Shown one piece after another: positions 44,447 through 55,482 of a DNA stretch of 64,000 nt. Location of the stretch: assembly GCA_963281255.1 (NCBI GenBank), contig OY725490.1:4092001-4156000 (forward strand), written 5' to 3'. Numbering within the stretch: the first letter of the stretch is position 1; each line of letters begins with the position of its first letter. This stretch comes from Aphrocallistes beatrix (lineage: Eukaryota > Porifera > Hexactinellida > Sceptrulophora > Aphrocallistidae). A program made the position numbers and the translations under genes. The notes below the pieces were generated by a model that saw only the letters and a list, made by a program, of their open reading frames with translations, searched no databases and was not told where the DNA came from.

Positions 44447-45212
44447 CTTAGGGCATTCAAAAAGTTCTCATCTCATATCTGTATCTCAAATGATAGTGAA
44501 AATAGGATATTTCCGATTTGTCCATTGTATTCCTTAGGGGATCAGCTTCCAATTTATATATTGGTTTATTTTAAAAGGACAATTATTGTGGTTCCTACAT
44601 TAGATTTTTTGTGCATCGGTTTAGGGTAGTGTCGAAAAGTTGGAATCTCCCCATTGAAAATGGCTTAAAACTAAATTTGGAGAATAAAAGTTGTGAAAAT
44701 CGTAGAATAAGGTCATTAAAAGGTTAAATAATTAAGAACCAATGTGAAAAAGTAAACGGGAGGTGTTCAATAGTATTGCTCGTGTTGAAAAAATATCATG
44801 CTACTTTTAGTGGATTTTTTGTCAATTTTCGCCACTCAAAAAGTGGGACAAAAATGGTAGTAAACCACTTCAAAACATAGTATTCCCTCAGCCTCAAACT
44901 ATAATACTTCAGAAAATTCAATCTATATGTTAGTTGATGCGTAGAATTCGATGGAGGGATCAGTTTTAATCTAAATTTGCTCAGAACTGAAATATATCAA
45001 AGGGAACCCGAAAAATCACGTTCAAAGGGACTACCTTAAACCGATGTACAAAAATATAATGTAGGAACCACAACAATTGTCCTTGTAAAATAAACCAATA
45101 TACAAATTGGAAGCTGATCCCCTAAGGAATACAATAGACAAATAGAAAATATCCTATTTTCACTATCATTTGAGATACAGATTTGGGATGAGAACTTTTT
45201 GAATGCCCTAAG
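44447..45212. mobile_element. 766-bp TIR MITE, copy A
   Basis: CTTAGGGCATTCAAAAAG ends, inverted arms of about 200 bp, TA on both sides. Same length as the copy at 56155-56920; by eye I find no difference between them. No ORF. Confidence 0.92.
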
Positions 45213-45357
45213 TATAATGCACTAAACTATGTATTATTATTATCATCATTATAACAGTATAATACCACTTTTCAACTACTAAATCAACTTTTTTATTTAT
45301 CACATGGCAGTTGCCAGGAATAAATTTTCGGAATTTTTGTCCCTAAAACCTTTACAG

Positions 45358-46170
45358 GTATTCAACTTCGTACAAATATTGATGTTATAAATCATGCCCG
45401 ATGTATTCGAACTCAACTCATAGAAAGCGGCGAGTGGAACCCTCATAGAGGTATGTACATTGCACAAGCAACCCAAGATATTATAAATATTTGGAAAAAA
45501 GCTCCAAATCCAACAATTCTGAATAAAACGGTAAGAAATCGAGTAAATTCATGTTACCTCGGTGGAATGAAGAGAAACCCCAGTCTCTAAACGAACTGAG
45601 GCACTTAAAGAGAGAAATGCAAATTGGCTCAGTGAGTTACTTGATATTGCTTCATGTCATTGTTTAACTCTTGATTTATGTAACTGTCCTAGAGAATTCA
45701 AGGTTAACTTGAGAGAATGGCCATTCCTAATCGATCAGCGAGGAGCTCGGTTAATGGTTATAGGCAATATCGAGCCAGTTGTCACAAAGCTCGTGAGAAA
45801 TGTAGAAAAGGCAAATACAGAAACTTCCATTCGTGTTGAAAATGAGGGGAAGAGATTAAAATTAATTCAAGTTGCAGATGAAGGAGTAGAGTATTCTGAT
45901 ACTGAGTTATCCGAGGAAATTGTAGAAAGGAATGATTCTACAATTAATCTCAATAATAAATTGAAAAATTCGATCTTAGGAAATTCACATTTTCCCAGAA
46001 ACATGAGGAACACTATTCAAGCAGCAGATAGATATGGAATCTCTGATCGTGCTATTGCTGATATTCTGAGCAATTTTCTAATTGATTTGGATATGGTAAA
46101 TGAAACCGATCAATCAATGATAATCGACAGGAAACAGATTAGAAGACACCGTCATAAAGAACGCCAACTA
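45358..46170 (+). pseudogene. Uncharacterised transposon protein, N-terminal part
   Basis: After an acceptor-like TTTACAG (ending 45357) the plus strand reads GIQLRTNIDVINHARCIRTQ, then HRGMYIAQATQDIINIWKKA. A frameshift near 45592 is followed by ERNANWLSELLDIASCHCLT, LCNCPREFKVNLREWPFLID, QRGARLMVIGNI, and, from 45990, MRNTIQAADRYGISDRAIAD plus RRHRHKERQL. The CHC...CNC cluster suggests metal binding. It stops where a Helitron-like element enters after an A at 46170. The reading resumes beyond it at 48820. I recall this kind of protein recurring uncharacterised in invertebrate genomes; I have no name for it. Confidence 0.6.
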
Positions 46171-46264
46171 TCCTTACTATTAAAACTCGATTAATGTATA
46201 TATATATATATATATATATATCCTTACTATTAAAACTTGATTATTGTTTGTGTATATATATATA

Positions 46265-47572
46265 GGTGGGGCATAAGTTCTGTCCCAAAGTTTGATGCAT
46301 TATACTGCAATGCTATAACATAGTATCTTAAAACTTATACGCCCATAAAGTTCATTAATATATGCCTATACAATCGCAATACCGTTTATGGCGTTCAAAC
46401 TGCGAATTTCTGATATTACTGTCATGGAAGCTAATAGGTCAAAAATTATTAGTTTATTTGAGTGCGGGAAGTCTGCTGGCGAGATCTTCAAAATGCTTGG
46501 ACAAGAAAACTTGAGTAGGAAATTGAACTATCGCACTATCAAAAGATACAAGGAGACGGGAAGTTTGAATGACAAAGCTAGAAGTGGTCGTCCGCGTACT
46601 GAAAGGACCATTGGCCTAAAAGCTAAGGTGCAGAAGAGAATAGTCCGAAATCCTCGGCGTTCCAAGCGTAAAATGGCTCGTGATTTTGGGGTAAGCTCGA
46701 GAACGATACGACGAGTTGTACATGACCAATTAGGGTTAAAATCTCTCAAACGTAGAAAGGTACACATGCTTACCAAGTCAATTAGAGAAAAGCGGCTGCA
46801 AAGAAGTCGAATCCTGTTATCTCGTGCTGCCAAGTCAGTTGTGGATAAAATATTATTTTCTGATGAGAAATTATTCACAATTGAGGAAGTAACTAACTCC
46901 CAAAATGATAGAATCCTGTCCACCAGCGTTAAGGATATCCCAGAAGAGGTTCGATTCATTCCCAAATGTCAAAAGCCAGCTTCAGTCATGGTATGGGGAG
47001 GGATATCCTCAAATTCCCGGACAAATCTGATTTTTGTCCCCTCTGGTGTAAAAATTAATTCCAAAACGTACCGCGATCTCATTTTGGAAACGGAAGTGAA
47101 AAGTGCCGGTCATAAACTCTCAGAAACAGCAATTGGATATTCCAACAAGACGGAGCACCAGCCCACACAGCCAATGTCACTCAACAGTGGTTCCGGGACA
47201 AAAAATTGAATTTATTTCCAAGGAAGAATGGCCACCATCAAGTCCCGATCTCAATCCTATGGACTATTCGGTCTGGTCTATTCTGGAGGAAAAGGCCTGT
47301 GCTAAGTCCCACTTGAATATTGACTATCTGAAAGCTTCTTTGCAACGAGAATGGCTGAAAATCCCCCAGGATCACTTCCGGCGCGCCGTGTCTCAATTTA
47401 GGACAAGAATCCAGGCTGTGGTAACTAAGAAAGGTGGCTATATTGAATAACATTAAATTTATTCAGACCCAACATATGTTGTTAATATTCGTGTGAAGTT
47501 TTGGGGCGATTACTATATGGGTTTTGTAAATATGTCAAAATTAGTTTGGGACAGAACTTATGCCCCACCCTG
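46265..47572 (+). mobile_element. DD37D (maT-like) mariner
   Basis: TIRs GGTGGGGCATAAGTTCTGTC at the left and the same reversed, preceded by CAG, at the right (GCCCCACCCTG). TA flanks both. Length about 1.3 kb, the usual mariner size, with one transposase gene. Confidence 0.88.
46388..47450 (+). pseudogene. Mariner transposase, nearly complete, DD37D
   Basis: ATG at 46388 (MAFKLRISDITVMEANRSK). Two helix-turn-helix units: FECGKSAGEIFKMLG and SKRKMARDFGVSSRTIRRVV, separated by the linker SGRPRT. Catalytic blocks: KILFSDEKLFTIEE (first Asp), VMVWGGISSNSRTNLIFVPSG, FQQDGAPAHTANVTQQWF (second Asp) and SPDLNPMDYSVWSILEEKA (third Asp). The DGAPAH Asp to the NPMD Asp spans 37 residues when read across the frames, which places it in the maT (DD37D) group. 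Two one-base losses, near 47120 and 47210, break the frame; there is no other stop. Ends KKGGYIE, then TAA at 47448. It is about 350 residues, the family's usual length. Confidence 0.9.
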
Positions 47573-48012
47573 TATATCTGAAACGAATTGATTGAAGAAA
47601 CTGCCAGGCGTAGAAAGCTGACTTTTGGCATGTGGGAGTCTTTTGGCAATGGCTCCAGTAAGTTCTGAGCTCAGACTCAGCCATTATAGAAGATAGAAGG
47701 CTGAAATTTTAATAGAATCTGTATACTAACACGTCTCACATATGATGCAACTATCATCAAAAAATGATGACTCCTCACTCTGCTATGACATCATCATTAC
47801 TCATCAAAATTTTAAAAATTGACAAATTTGGTGTTTTTTCGAGTGATATCGATTTTAAAACTAAGATGGACATATTTAGAGATGATATATCCCGTTTAAT
47901 TAACCAATGTCACCTCCAGGCGACCGAAGGGAGCCTCCGGCGGACACCAAGTGTCCGCCAGCCGCGCAGCGCAAGCAAGCGAAGCGCGCTTGTATATATA
48001 TATGTATATATA

Positions 48013-48319
48013 CAGTAGGACGTCAGTTATCCGAACGGGTCGGGACCGAGGGGGTTCGGATAACTGAAATGTTCGGATAACTGAAGTTGTAATGTAATTA
48101 CATAGAAAAGTTGGTCAGTAGTACTAATTAGTCATAATGATGAAAATGGATAAAATACATATTGATCTATCTACGTATCATTTATAGTATATACAATGAT
48201 GGCAGGGTAGTACTTTCAATTCTCAACTCAAGGATGCATCATCTATAAATTCAGTATATTGTAGTTTGGTCAACCAAGGGATTCGGATAACTGAAGTTCG
48301 GATAACTGACGTTCTACTG
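48013..48319. mobile_element. 307-bp pogo-type MITE, copy A
   Basis: CAGTAGGACGTCAGTTATCC and, reversed, CAGTAGAACGTCAGTTATCC, flanked by TA. Copy B is at 61334-61642 with small differences. No ORF. Confidence 0.88.
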
Positions 48320-48819
48320 TATATATAAATATATCTGTACCGAATTGATTGAAGAAACTGTCAGGCCCAGAAAGCTGATTTTTGGTATGTTTGGTTATGG
48401 CTCCACTAAGTTCTGAGCTCAGACCAAAATGTCGACTAATCATGGAATTATGACGTCATTGTCACATTTTAAAAAGTTAAGCAATACAGTTATTCAAGCA
48501 TAACTCAGCCATTATAGGAGATAGAAAGCTGAAATTTTAATAGAATCTGTATACTAACATACTTCACATATGATACAACTCTCATCCAAATATGATGACT
48601 CATCACTCCGTTATGATGTCATCATTATGCATCAAAATTTTTAAAATTGACAAATTTGCTAATTTCTCTAGTGATATCGATTTTAACAATAAGATATACA
48701 TATTTAGAGATGTTATCTCCCATATAATTCACCAATGTGACCCTAGGCGACCGAATGAAGCCTCTGGCGGACACAAAGTGTCCGCCAGCCGTGCAGCGCA
48801 AGCAAGCGAAGCGCGCTTG

Positions 48820-49330
48820 TCTGTAAGATAGAGAAAAAATGAAAATTTATTGAACATTTCTAGTTTATACTTTGATGGTAGGATTGACAAACATACAAAG
48901 GTTGAATTACAAAGTGAAGGACAAGTTCATTATGAGATACATCCAAAGAAAATATCACATTAATTTCCCAACCTGGTGATATTTTTGTTGATCATATCTC
49001 CCCTGACTCTGGAAAGGCGATTGATATTGCTCATGGAAATGTGGATGCGATAACTGAATGTCAAGGGAATATCATTGTATTGGGAGGTGATGGCACACCT
49101 GTAAATACTGGAAGATTAGGAGGAGTCTTTCGGAGAATCGAAGTTGAGGTTAGCAAACCAATGCATTGGTTTGTTTGCATGTTTCATGGAATAGAATTAC
49201 TTCTAAGACATTATTTCAAGTTTATTGATGGAAAGACGTCAGGACCATCAAGTTTAGCGAACAGATTGGTAAGCAAATTCAAAACAATGATCTTTCTTGT
49301 CTGCCATTAGTCCAATTCAAAGCAATATCT
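48820..49330 (+). pseudogene. Uncharacterised transposon protein, middle part with hAT-like motifs
   Basis: After the Helitron-like insertion the plus strand reads, with two frame breaks, YFDGRIDKHTKVELQ, then ISPDSGKAIDIAHGNVDAI, and from 49041 an open 89-codon frame: IIVLGGDGTPVNTGRLGG, RIEVEVSKPMHWFVCMFHGI, ELLLRHYFKFIDGKTSGPSS. The order FDGR, then GDGTPVNTG, then CMFH 28 residues after the Asp parallels the hAT transposase in this window (Asp, then xGAPAMIG, then CVLH about 27 residues later). I infer an RNase H-like transposase of an unnamed family. The 3' end is lost; a C-terminal segment of the same kind may be the one broken at 19740-29345. Confidence 0.6.
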
Positions 49331-49499
49331 GGTAAATTCAATCCTATTCACACTGCAATATTAGAAACAATGAACACTGATCAAAAATATATGTTTCTAT
49401 TATCTAAAAGAAGTATTTTCTTATAATCATCATTTCAATCTTGTCAGTTTTGGCTACTTATACATTTATGGCTTCAAAATAGTCAGTTATTGAGTAAGA

Positions 49500-50240
49500 G
49501 CAAAGGGCATATATCAAGTTTCGTTCACTGCTAAAAGATTCGAACAGGAGCATCCACAATGATCTTGTGGAAGTTTGTGGAGATCAAGCACTTATTTATT
49601 CCACGGTTAGAAAGATGGGCTCAACTATTCAGAGAGGGAAGAGACAGCATTGAAGATGAGCCTCGGACTGGTAGGCATAAATCTGCAACCTGTGAACCCT
49701 CAATTGAGTTAGTTGGTGAATTTCTTCGAAATGACCCTTGCTGCTCTATTGAAGAGATTTCTAAGTATACGGATATCTCAACGGGAAGTATTTACTGCAT
49801 TATGTAGGAAGATCTGGAGTAAGGAATGTTTGCGTACGGTGGGTGCCGTATTTCCTGTCAGAGGCCCAGATGAAACAGAGGGTAGAATGCTGTGAAAATC
49901 TTCTACATTACGAAAGATTTGATGCAAGGCGACTCTATGAGATAGTAACCATAGATGAAACTTGGATTTACTATTCACCACATAAATCCAAGGAAAAATA
50001 TATGTGTTGGTTGCATCCCTATTCTCCTGACCTAAGTCCTAGTGACTGGTTGTTTTCAAAGCTGAAAAGTCATCTCTCTGACAAGGAGTTCAATAGTCGA
50101 TGGAGATCGGATTTGCCATTCATTAGTACCTGAAATCGATCCCACATACGGAGAATAAAAAGATATTCCGCTGCTGGGTAGACCGTCTAAAGGAGTGTAT
50201 TCGCGTCAAGGGAGACTATATCGAGAATATATAATTAAAT
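49500..50240 (+). pseudogene. Mariner (DD34D-type) transposase relic
   Basis: In several frames the plus strand gives SIHNDLVEVCGDQALIYSTV and RKMGSTIQR (or, one frame over, RWAQLFREGRDSIEDEPRTG), EISKYTDISTGSIYCIM (second helix-turn-helix), RVECCENLL, EIVTIDETWIYYSPHKSKEK (first Asp) and HPYSPDLSPSDWLFSKLKSH (third Asp, of the SPDLxPSD kind). The block with the second Asp (DNAPSH) is deleted between KEKY and HPYSPD. The tail near 50170-50235 reads CWVDRLKECIRVKGDYIENI. This is a Mos1-like mariner, a third distinct mariner lineage in the window. Confidence 0.75.
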
Positions 50241-50456
50241 AACACATCAATCATTGCTTAATATCAAATTGGTGGGGGGTGATCAGTACTTTTGAAATGA
50301 CCTAAGTAAGCGAACCTCATATGTTGTCAGATCTATCAGATGTTGAATTAGAAAACAGTGTTGTGAATGGCATTTTGAAAAGTCATGTTGGAATAACCAG
50401 CATTCAATTAAAACATTCTAAATACTTCTAATCAATCGGTCCTCATTTAGATTATT

Positions 50457-51050
50457 TAGGAATTCAGTGAATTTCACCAGAAACTAAAAGTTGATGATCA
50501 CAAAACCACAGCTTAGCATCTTCAGAGCAATGGTCTAGTGGAAGCTCACAACAAAATCCTTAAAAAGTTAGTTAATTCTAAGTTGCATTTCATCCAATAT
50601 ATATATACTCGTAAATCGTCAGTACTTAAAAATGATATATGATTTAGTAAACTCAACAAATGCAACCTGATGCAGACACCGAATGGCCTTCCAAACTAAT
50701 ACCATCCTTACTTGCAGCTAACACACAAACAAAGCGATCAACTAGCTACGAATCCTTCCGTCTGATGCTTGGAAGAGACTATAATCCTATCCCCTTTCTT
50801 AAAGCAGGCAATAATTCTCAAGAAATTATCCAAAAATATGAGAGTGCTGATATATCTACGTGATACTGAACTAAACATAAAAAGTAGATCCAGATCCTTT
50901 TAGACCTCCAATAATTGAGGATGCATGGATCTAAATAATTGAGAACAATCGAGATACTGATTGGATGTCTGTAGTACACACTAGCAGAAAAGAACAAAAA
51001 GTTCAAAAGAGAAACTTTGATCTTCGAGTCATTACTTTAGGATTTTAAAT
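50457..51050 (+). pseudogene. Second Ginger relic, 3' exons
   Basis: After an acceptor TATTTAG the plus strand reads EFSEFHQKLKVDDHKTTA, a stop, then LQSNGLVEAHNKILKK (catalytic Glu) and a GTTAG donor. The acceptor and first codons match the full Ginger at 22284 (EFTEFHQCLQIDN ... LVEAHNKILK). At 50660 it reads MQPDADTEWPSKLIPSLLAA, NTQTKRSTSYESFRLMLGRD, matching the next exon at 22531. It therefore continues 37593-38762 across an intron now 11.7 kb long. No OTU part was seen further on. Confidence 0.7.
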
Positions 51051-51148
51051 CATAGCTGATATTTCATCACAAAGTACTAACAATTATCCAGGAACCAACA
51101 GTTTTATTGTTCCATCTATCATAACGATGCCTCTACCTTTATCGAGTA

Positions 51149-51292
51149 GTCACCAGCCCGACATCCCGTAAAAGCGCAGAGATACCAAGTGATTATCGTC
51201 TTGCACAGTGAGAATTATTTGAGTGATAACTGTGCCAGACTATACTAACTTGGCATAGCGCGCTTTTGTGGGATGTCGGGCTGGCGACTGCT
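51149..51292. repeat. Imperfect 144-nt hairpin
   Basis: Arms share CACCAGCCCGACATCCC and AAAAGCGC ... CCAAGT. The loop holds two smaller inverted motifs (GTGCCAGAC and relatives). GC-rich in an AT-rich context. No target duplication identified. Confidence 0.7.
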
Positions 51293-51958
51293 CGACCAAG
51301 GTGGAGGCAAACTGAGGAATATTTATAACATTATTTAGCACATGATAGAACCATTGATGAGTCATTAACTCCTGATAATGAAATATTTACATAGAAAAGT
51401 GTTGTGATACCAAATGGATAGTTCTTCCCGAGTACTTAATCTCTAACTCCTTTTGCTTTCAAGTTATGGCACTTTAATACCTCTCGATGAGCGAAAGTAT
51501 TGATATTTTTGAGGAAAGTTTTGGAAAACATTGCATAGCATATTAAGCAAACAGGACATTTTATATTTTTGATGAGTCATGATCACCTAACCACATATAT
51601 TCATTAATACGTGTTATAATAGGTGAAGTTAAATAATGAATATTTATCTTTTGAAAGTTTTATTTCATCATCTTTCATTATGAAGTTATTTAGTTATAAA
51701 AATCAGTATAGTTTTATCCTTATATGGACATAAATAATCATATAAATTTTGCTCAGTAATAATTATGCAATATAATTCTACTCCATATTAATAGATACTA
51801 GTCTAACTTCTTTGTTATTGGTTGTGAACTAGTATCAATGGAAATAATGTCAATAATAAACTTTTAGGTATTTGGTAATCACACAGTGGCTTGTGGTAAT
51901 TAGTGTTAAACTTGAAACAATCTAATTTGGATTGCATTGCATAAATGTTCATCATATA

Positions 51959-52411
51959 CACTACCCAAACAAAGGTATTCGACCACGAAAACCTCCATAC
52001 ATATTGTATTAAAGTGGATCTATTCATAATGGAATAAGTACTCAAACAGAAAAAATATTATATTTTTGATCTCAGATTCATTAACTACACATCCGAATTA
52101 CTAATTTTTGAAACTTTTAATCAAATTATCAACCCACTTTGTGTCACCAATCGCCATCATATAGTATAATGACCGTGACTCGGGACAAATAGCATCAAGT
52201 ATCACAGGTAGATATCTATAATTTTGGGAGTTAGTAATTGAGTTGAGGATATCAATTATGAGTAATTAGAATGTGTAGATTAGGAATTAGAAAACAAAAA
52301 AGAGTATTTCTAACAGTTTGAGTACATATTCTTTTATGAATAGATCCACTTTAATACTATTTGTATGAAGGTTTCTGTGGTTATCGAATACTTTTGTCCG
52401 GGTACTCAGTG
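51959..52411. mobile_element. 453-bp mariner-type MITE
   Basis: Starts CACTACCCAAACAAAGGTAT after TA; ends TTTTGTCCGGGTACTCAGTG. It is the unbroken relative of 1888-4726. Confidence 0.75.
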
Positions 52412-54147
52412 TTTACCTTCAAGCGCGTTAAGCGGGCTATTTAGCACTCTTAGCTTGTCGAATAACGTGAATTTGTTGTGAAATAATGCAATTTACCCGA
52501 ATAAACCACACAAAATTGCAAAATTAGCGCGCTTTCCATTAATCCTGAGGGAGACACTGCGGGTACTACATCTTGACAAATTTTAATAAATATATATGTG
52601 GTTATATGACGATGACTCATCATAAAATCCAAAAAGGTGAATTCGCATAATTATGCTTTCCTATGCTGCCTAAAAAGGTTTCCTCAAAAAAATTTATTAT
52701 TTTCACATCTCGAGTAGGTGCCAAACGTGGATTAACTTGAAAACGAAAAGATATAGATATTAGGTTACTTGAGACGAAATGTCTATTAAGTATCAAAACA
52801 CATTTACAGTTGAATATTTTCATGATCAGGTGATTAAAATTCAAAACTGTCCCGAATACTATTAGCAATCAATCAAAAATGAAAAAAAATAATTTTGAAA
52901 CGCAGCTGATGGTCCGCGACCCCAACGAGAGGGATTTCCGCCCACGAGCGACTTTAGAGTATAAAACCTTGCGCAGCCCCTGGAAATTTAACTACTACAT
53001 ATAGGTAGTAATACGCAGGGAGGTATATGGGGCACGTGCCCCTCAACCTGAGGATTTAATGTATTAAATTTTGTGAGAAATCTTACCTTTTATAGTCATT
53101 TTTCCGAGAAGTATATACTAACTTCGATGAATCGGAGTATATTCTAAAATATATGTTGTTAGCTTCCAGGGGCAAAACCCCTAGAGCTCAACAGGGATCT
53201 AACAGCCCCCCAGACCCCCAGCTGGATGCCGTGCACCCGTCAGAAAATCTGGTTACATCATTACTGAGACATTTTCCAAAAATCCTGGGGAGAATCCTGC
53301 GGTAGTAACATTTCTGGCGGTTTATAAAATGTTCATGGTAGGTTGAGCATATAATAACTTTTTTAATTATGATAGTAAATTATATAACCACCCTGGCATT
53401 TTCAGTTTATTACTAACGTAATTTAAGCTGAATTTTCGTCATTTAGATACATATACATACACTATTGTGATAAGTACAACATTAAACTGATAATATATTT
53501 TCTTACTTTAAGTTTACACTTGAATGTCAATTTGTTCTTTAGATGCCAAATAATTCTATAAATTCGCGATCGCAGAAAGAGCTTGGATCAGAAGCCACCA
53601 CAACTGGAAAGTTAAATTATTTAAGAATGTAATCGCCAGCATATTATTAAATTATTAATTAAATACAGATTTGGACTATTTCATCCATGAAAAATACAAG
53701 ACTTTCTTGGTTTTAGTATGAACTCTCATTTGTATTATATTGTTCTGTAGAAACTACTGAATGGATGGATGTTAGATGCCAAAGAAGGGATTTTTCCAAC
53801 TCAAAAATTCACAACCTGATGAGTCAATAATGGAGCGACTAAATTACCAAAATTAATAAATTCTCTCTCCACCAAATCTCAAATGTCAGCGTTACACAAA
53901 AGTCGCGCCACTTTAGTCGATTAATCCAAGAAGTCATTAAATAATGTCTATAGTCACCACCGTTGGTGTCAAAGTTGCCATTATGGGCGGGCAATGGCCA
54001 CCCTGTTCTGAATATGGACAGGCGGGCATCCCTCCTATATTTTTGACATTAATATAAGAACACAAACTAGTGTGCCCAAAATACACGAATGATGAAAAAT
54101 GTAAGTAAACTTTGTAAAATTAAACCAATGAGCCAAAGGATTCTGTC
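52412..54147. other. No supported gene
   Basis: 52910-53250 is locally GC-rich with C-runs (GACCCC, GGGGCAAAACCCCTAG) and may be a decayed hAT or other repeat, but I cannot place it. The rest is AT-rich. Confidence 0.35.
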
Positions 54148-54153
54148 GTGTAG

Positions 54154-55402
54154 TGGGGGAGCTGCATTAGCTCGAATTGTTATGTTGTCGATAGCTCGAA
54201 TTTAGCATGTTGTCGATAGCTCGACTCCGTTTTGTGTATGTTGTCGATAGCTCAACTTCGTTTTTGTGTATGTTGTCGATACCTCGACTCCGTTTTTGTG
54301 CATGTAGTCGATAGCTCGACTTCGTTTTTGTGTATGTTATCGATACCTCGACTCCGTTTTTGTGCATGTAGTCGATAGCTCGACTTCGTTTTGTGTATGT
54401 TGCCGATAGCTCGACTCCTTCATTAGTATGGCTGTTGTCAATGGGAAATAATTGCTGAATAGGTTTGTTTTGAAAAATCACATTTTATGTGAATTCCAAA
54501 CAACTTGCTACACTGGTATAAATAGCTTTTTGCCATTATTATTATTGTTACATATTTACCTCTTCAACAATGGAATACATATCAGACAGCTATATGCGTA
54601 GTAATGGGAAAATTCTTACAACAACACCAATGGGTTTAAGTATTCTAAATATAAAGTGAAGAAAATACAACATACCTCAGATGTGTTTTATCAAAAAATG
54701 GGTGTAAAGGGACAGCTAAACTAAAGTTAGAAACTAATTTGATATATCCCAATTCAAATCATAACCATGGCATTGAGGAGTACAAATCAGGAGTGTATGA
54801 ATTGAAAACTAAATGCAAGAAAATGGCGGAAAGTACAGATAATTTAAGGAAGATTTTCGATGACGAAACAAGAACTAGTTTGTTTGCAACTGAAATTTCT
54901 TTCAATGAGTGCGAGTCTTCTATGTACCGTTCTAGGAGAAGATTGCAACCTAAGATCCCCTTACAGCTATAGAATTCTCAGTTATGTTGCCAGAATCTAC
55001 TTTGCAAAGCACCACAAATTTACCGTCACGACTGATAACCACAGTATTTCAATATCATAATAGTAATTAAATATTTCTCACTATACTACAATATCCGTAT
55101 TCAATAAACAATGAAAATTTCTAACAGTAGAAGAAATATACATGAAACATGGGAAAACTTATGTAAAACTGAGCTAAGCTATCGACAACATAGACAAAAA
55201 CGGAGTCGAGCTATCGACAACATACACAAAACGGAGTCGAGCTATCGACAACATACTTAAAAACAGAGTCGAGCTATCGACAACATACACAAAAACGGAG
55301 TCGAGCTATCGACAACATACACAAAACGGAGTCGAGCTATCGACAACATGCTAAATTCGAGCCATCGACAACATAACAATTCGAGCTATTGCATGCGTCC
55401 CC
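54154..55402. mobile_element. FLYWCH-MULE derivative whose TIRs are tandem arrays
   Basis: Ends TGGGGGAGCTGCATTAGCTC and, reversed, GGGGACGCATGCAATAGCTC; GTGTAG flanks both (54148-54153 and 55403-55408). Each end is an array of about 30-32-bp units containing GTCGATAGCTCGAC (left) or GAGCTATCGAC (right), roughly 250 bp long. The middle carries the N-terminal half of a MULE transposase. It is a deletion derivative of the family represented at 10840-13840. Confidence 0.75.
54560..55060 (+). pseudogene. FLYWCH-MULE transposase, N-terminal half
   Basis: Near 54569 an ATG opens MEYISDSYMRSNGKILTTTP. After a frame break it reads TYLRCVLSKNGCKG-like sequence (the FLYWCH finger), IYPNSNHNHGIEEYKSGVYE, LKTKCKKMAESTDNLRKIFDD, then ECESSMYRSRRRLQPKIPL, and FTVTTDNH-like sequence before the frame ends near 55060. 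It lacks the catalytic core. Its uninterrupted EEYKSGVYEL shows the empty site of the Harbinger insertion in the other copy. Confidence 0.75.
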
Positions 55403-55482
55403 GTGTAGTTCTTAAATATCTAAATTATCAACATTCTGCTCGTGATTATGCAGGATTGCAATGTGGTTTAGTCTCAATGGTA

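Larger units (their letters stand above)
46221..47992 (+). mobile_element. Inner Helitron-like element
   Basis: TCCTTACTATTAAAACTTG at 46221 and GCGAAGCGCGCTTG ending at 47992, between A and T in the TA run of the outer copy. Its own TA run at about 46252-46264 was entered by a mariner; the sequence resumes TATATCTGAAACGAATTG at 47573. Confidence 0.75.
46171..48819 (+). mobile_element. Outer Helitron-like element, with nested insertions
   Basis: TCCTTACTATTAAAACTCG at 46171 follows A; GAAGCGCGCTTG ends at 48819 before T. Removing it rejoins ...CCAACTA with TCTGTAAG. Its TA-rich run (46201-46220 and 48000-48012, 48320-48340) received a second Helitron-like copy and a pogo MITE. The 3' part has GGCGGACAC-aaa-GTGTCCGCC at 48767-48787. 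No Rep or helicase gene. Confidence 0.75.

Noticed and set aside
52910..53250. GC-rich block as a gene or hAT end
   Set aside because: No open frame or matching terminal repeat could be found; left unassigned.
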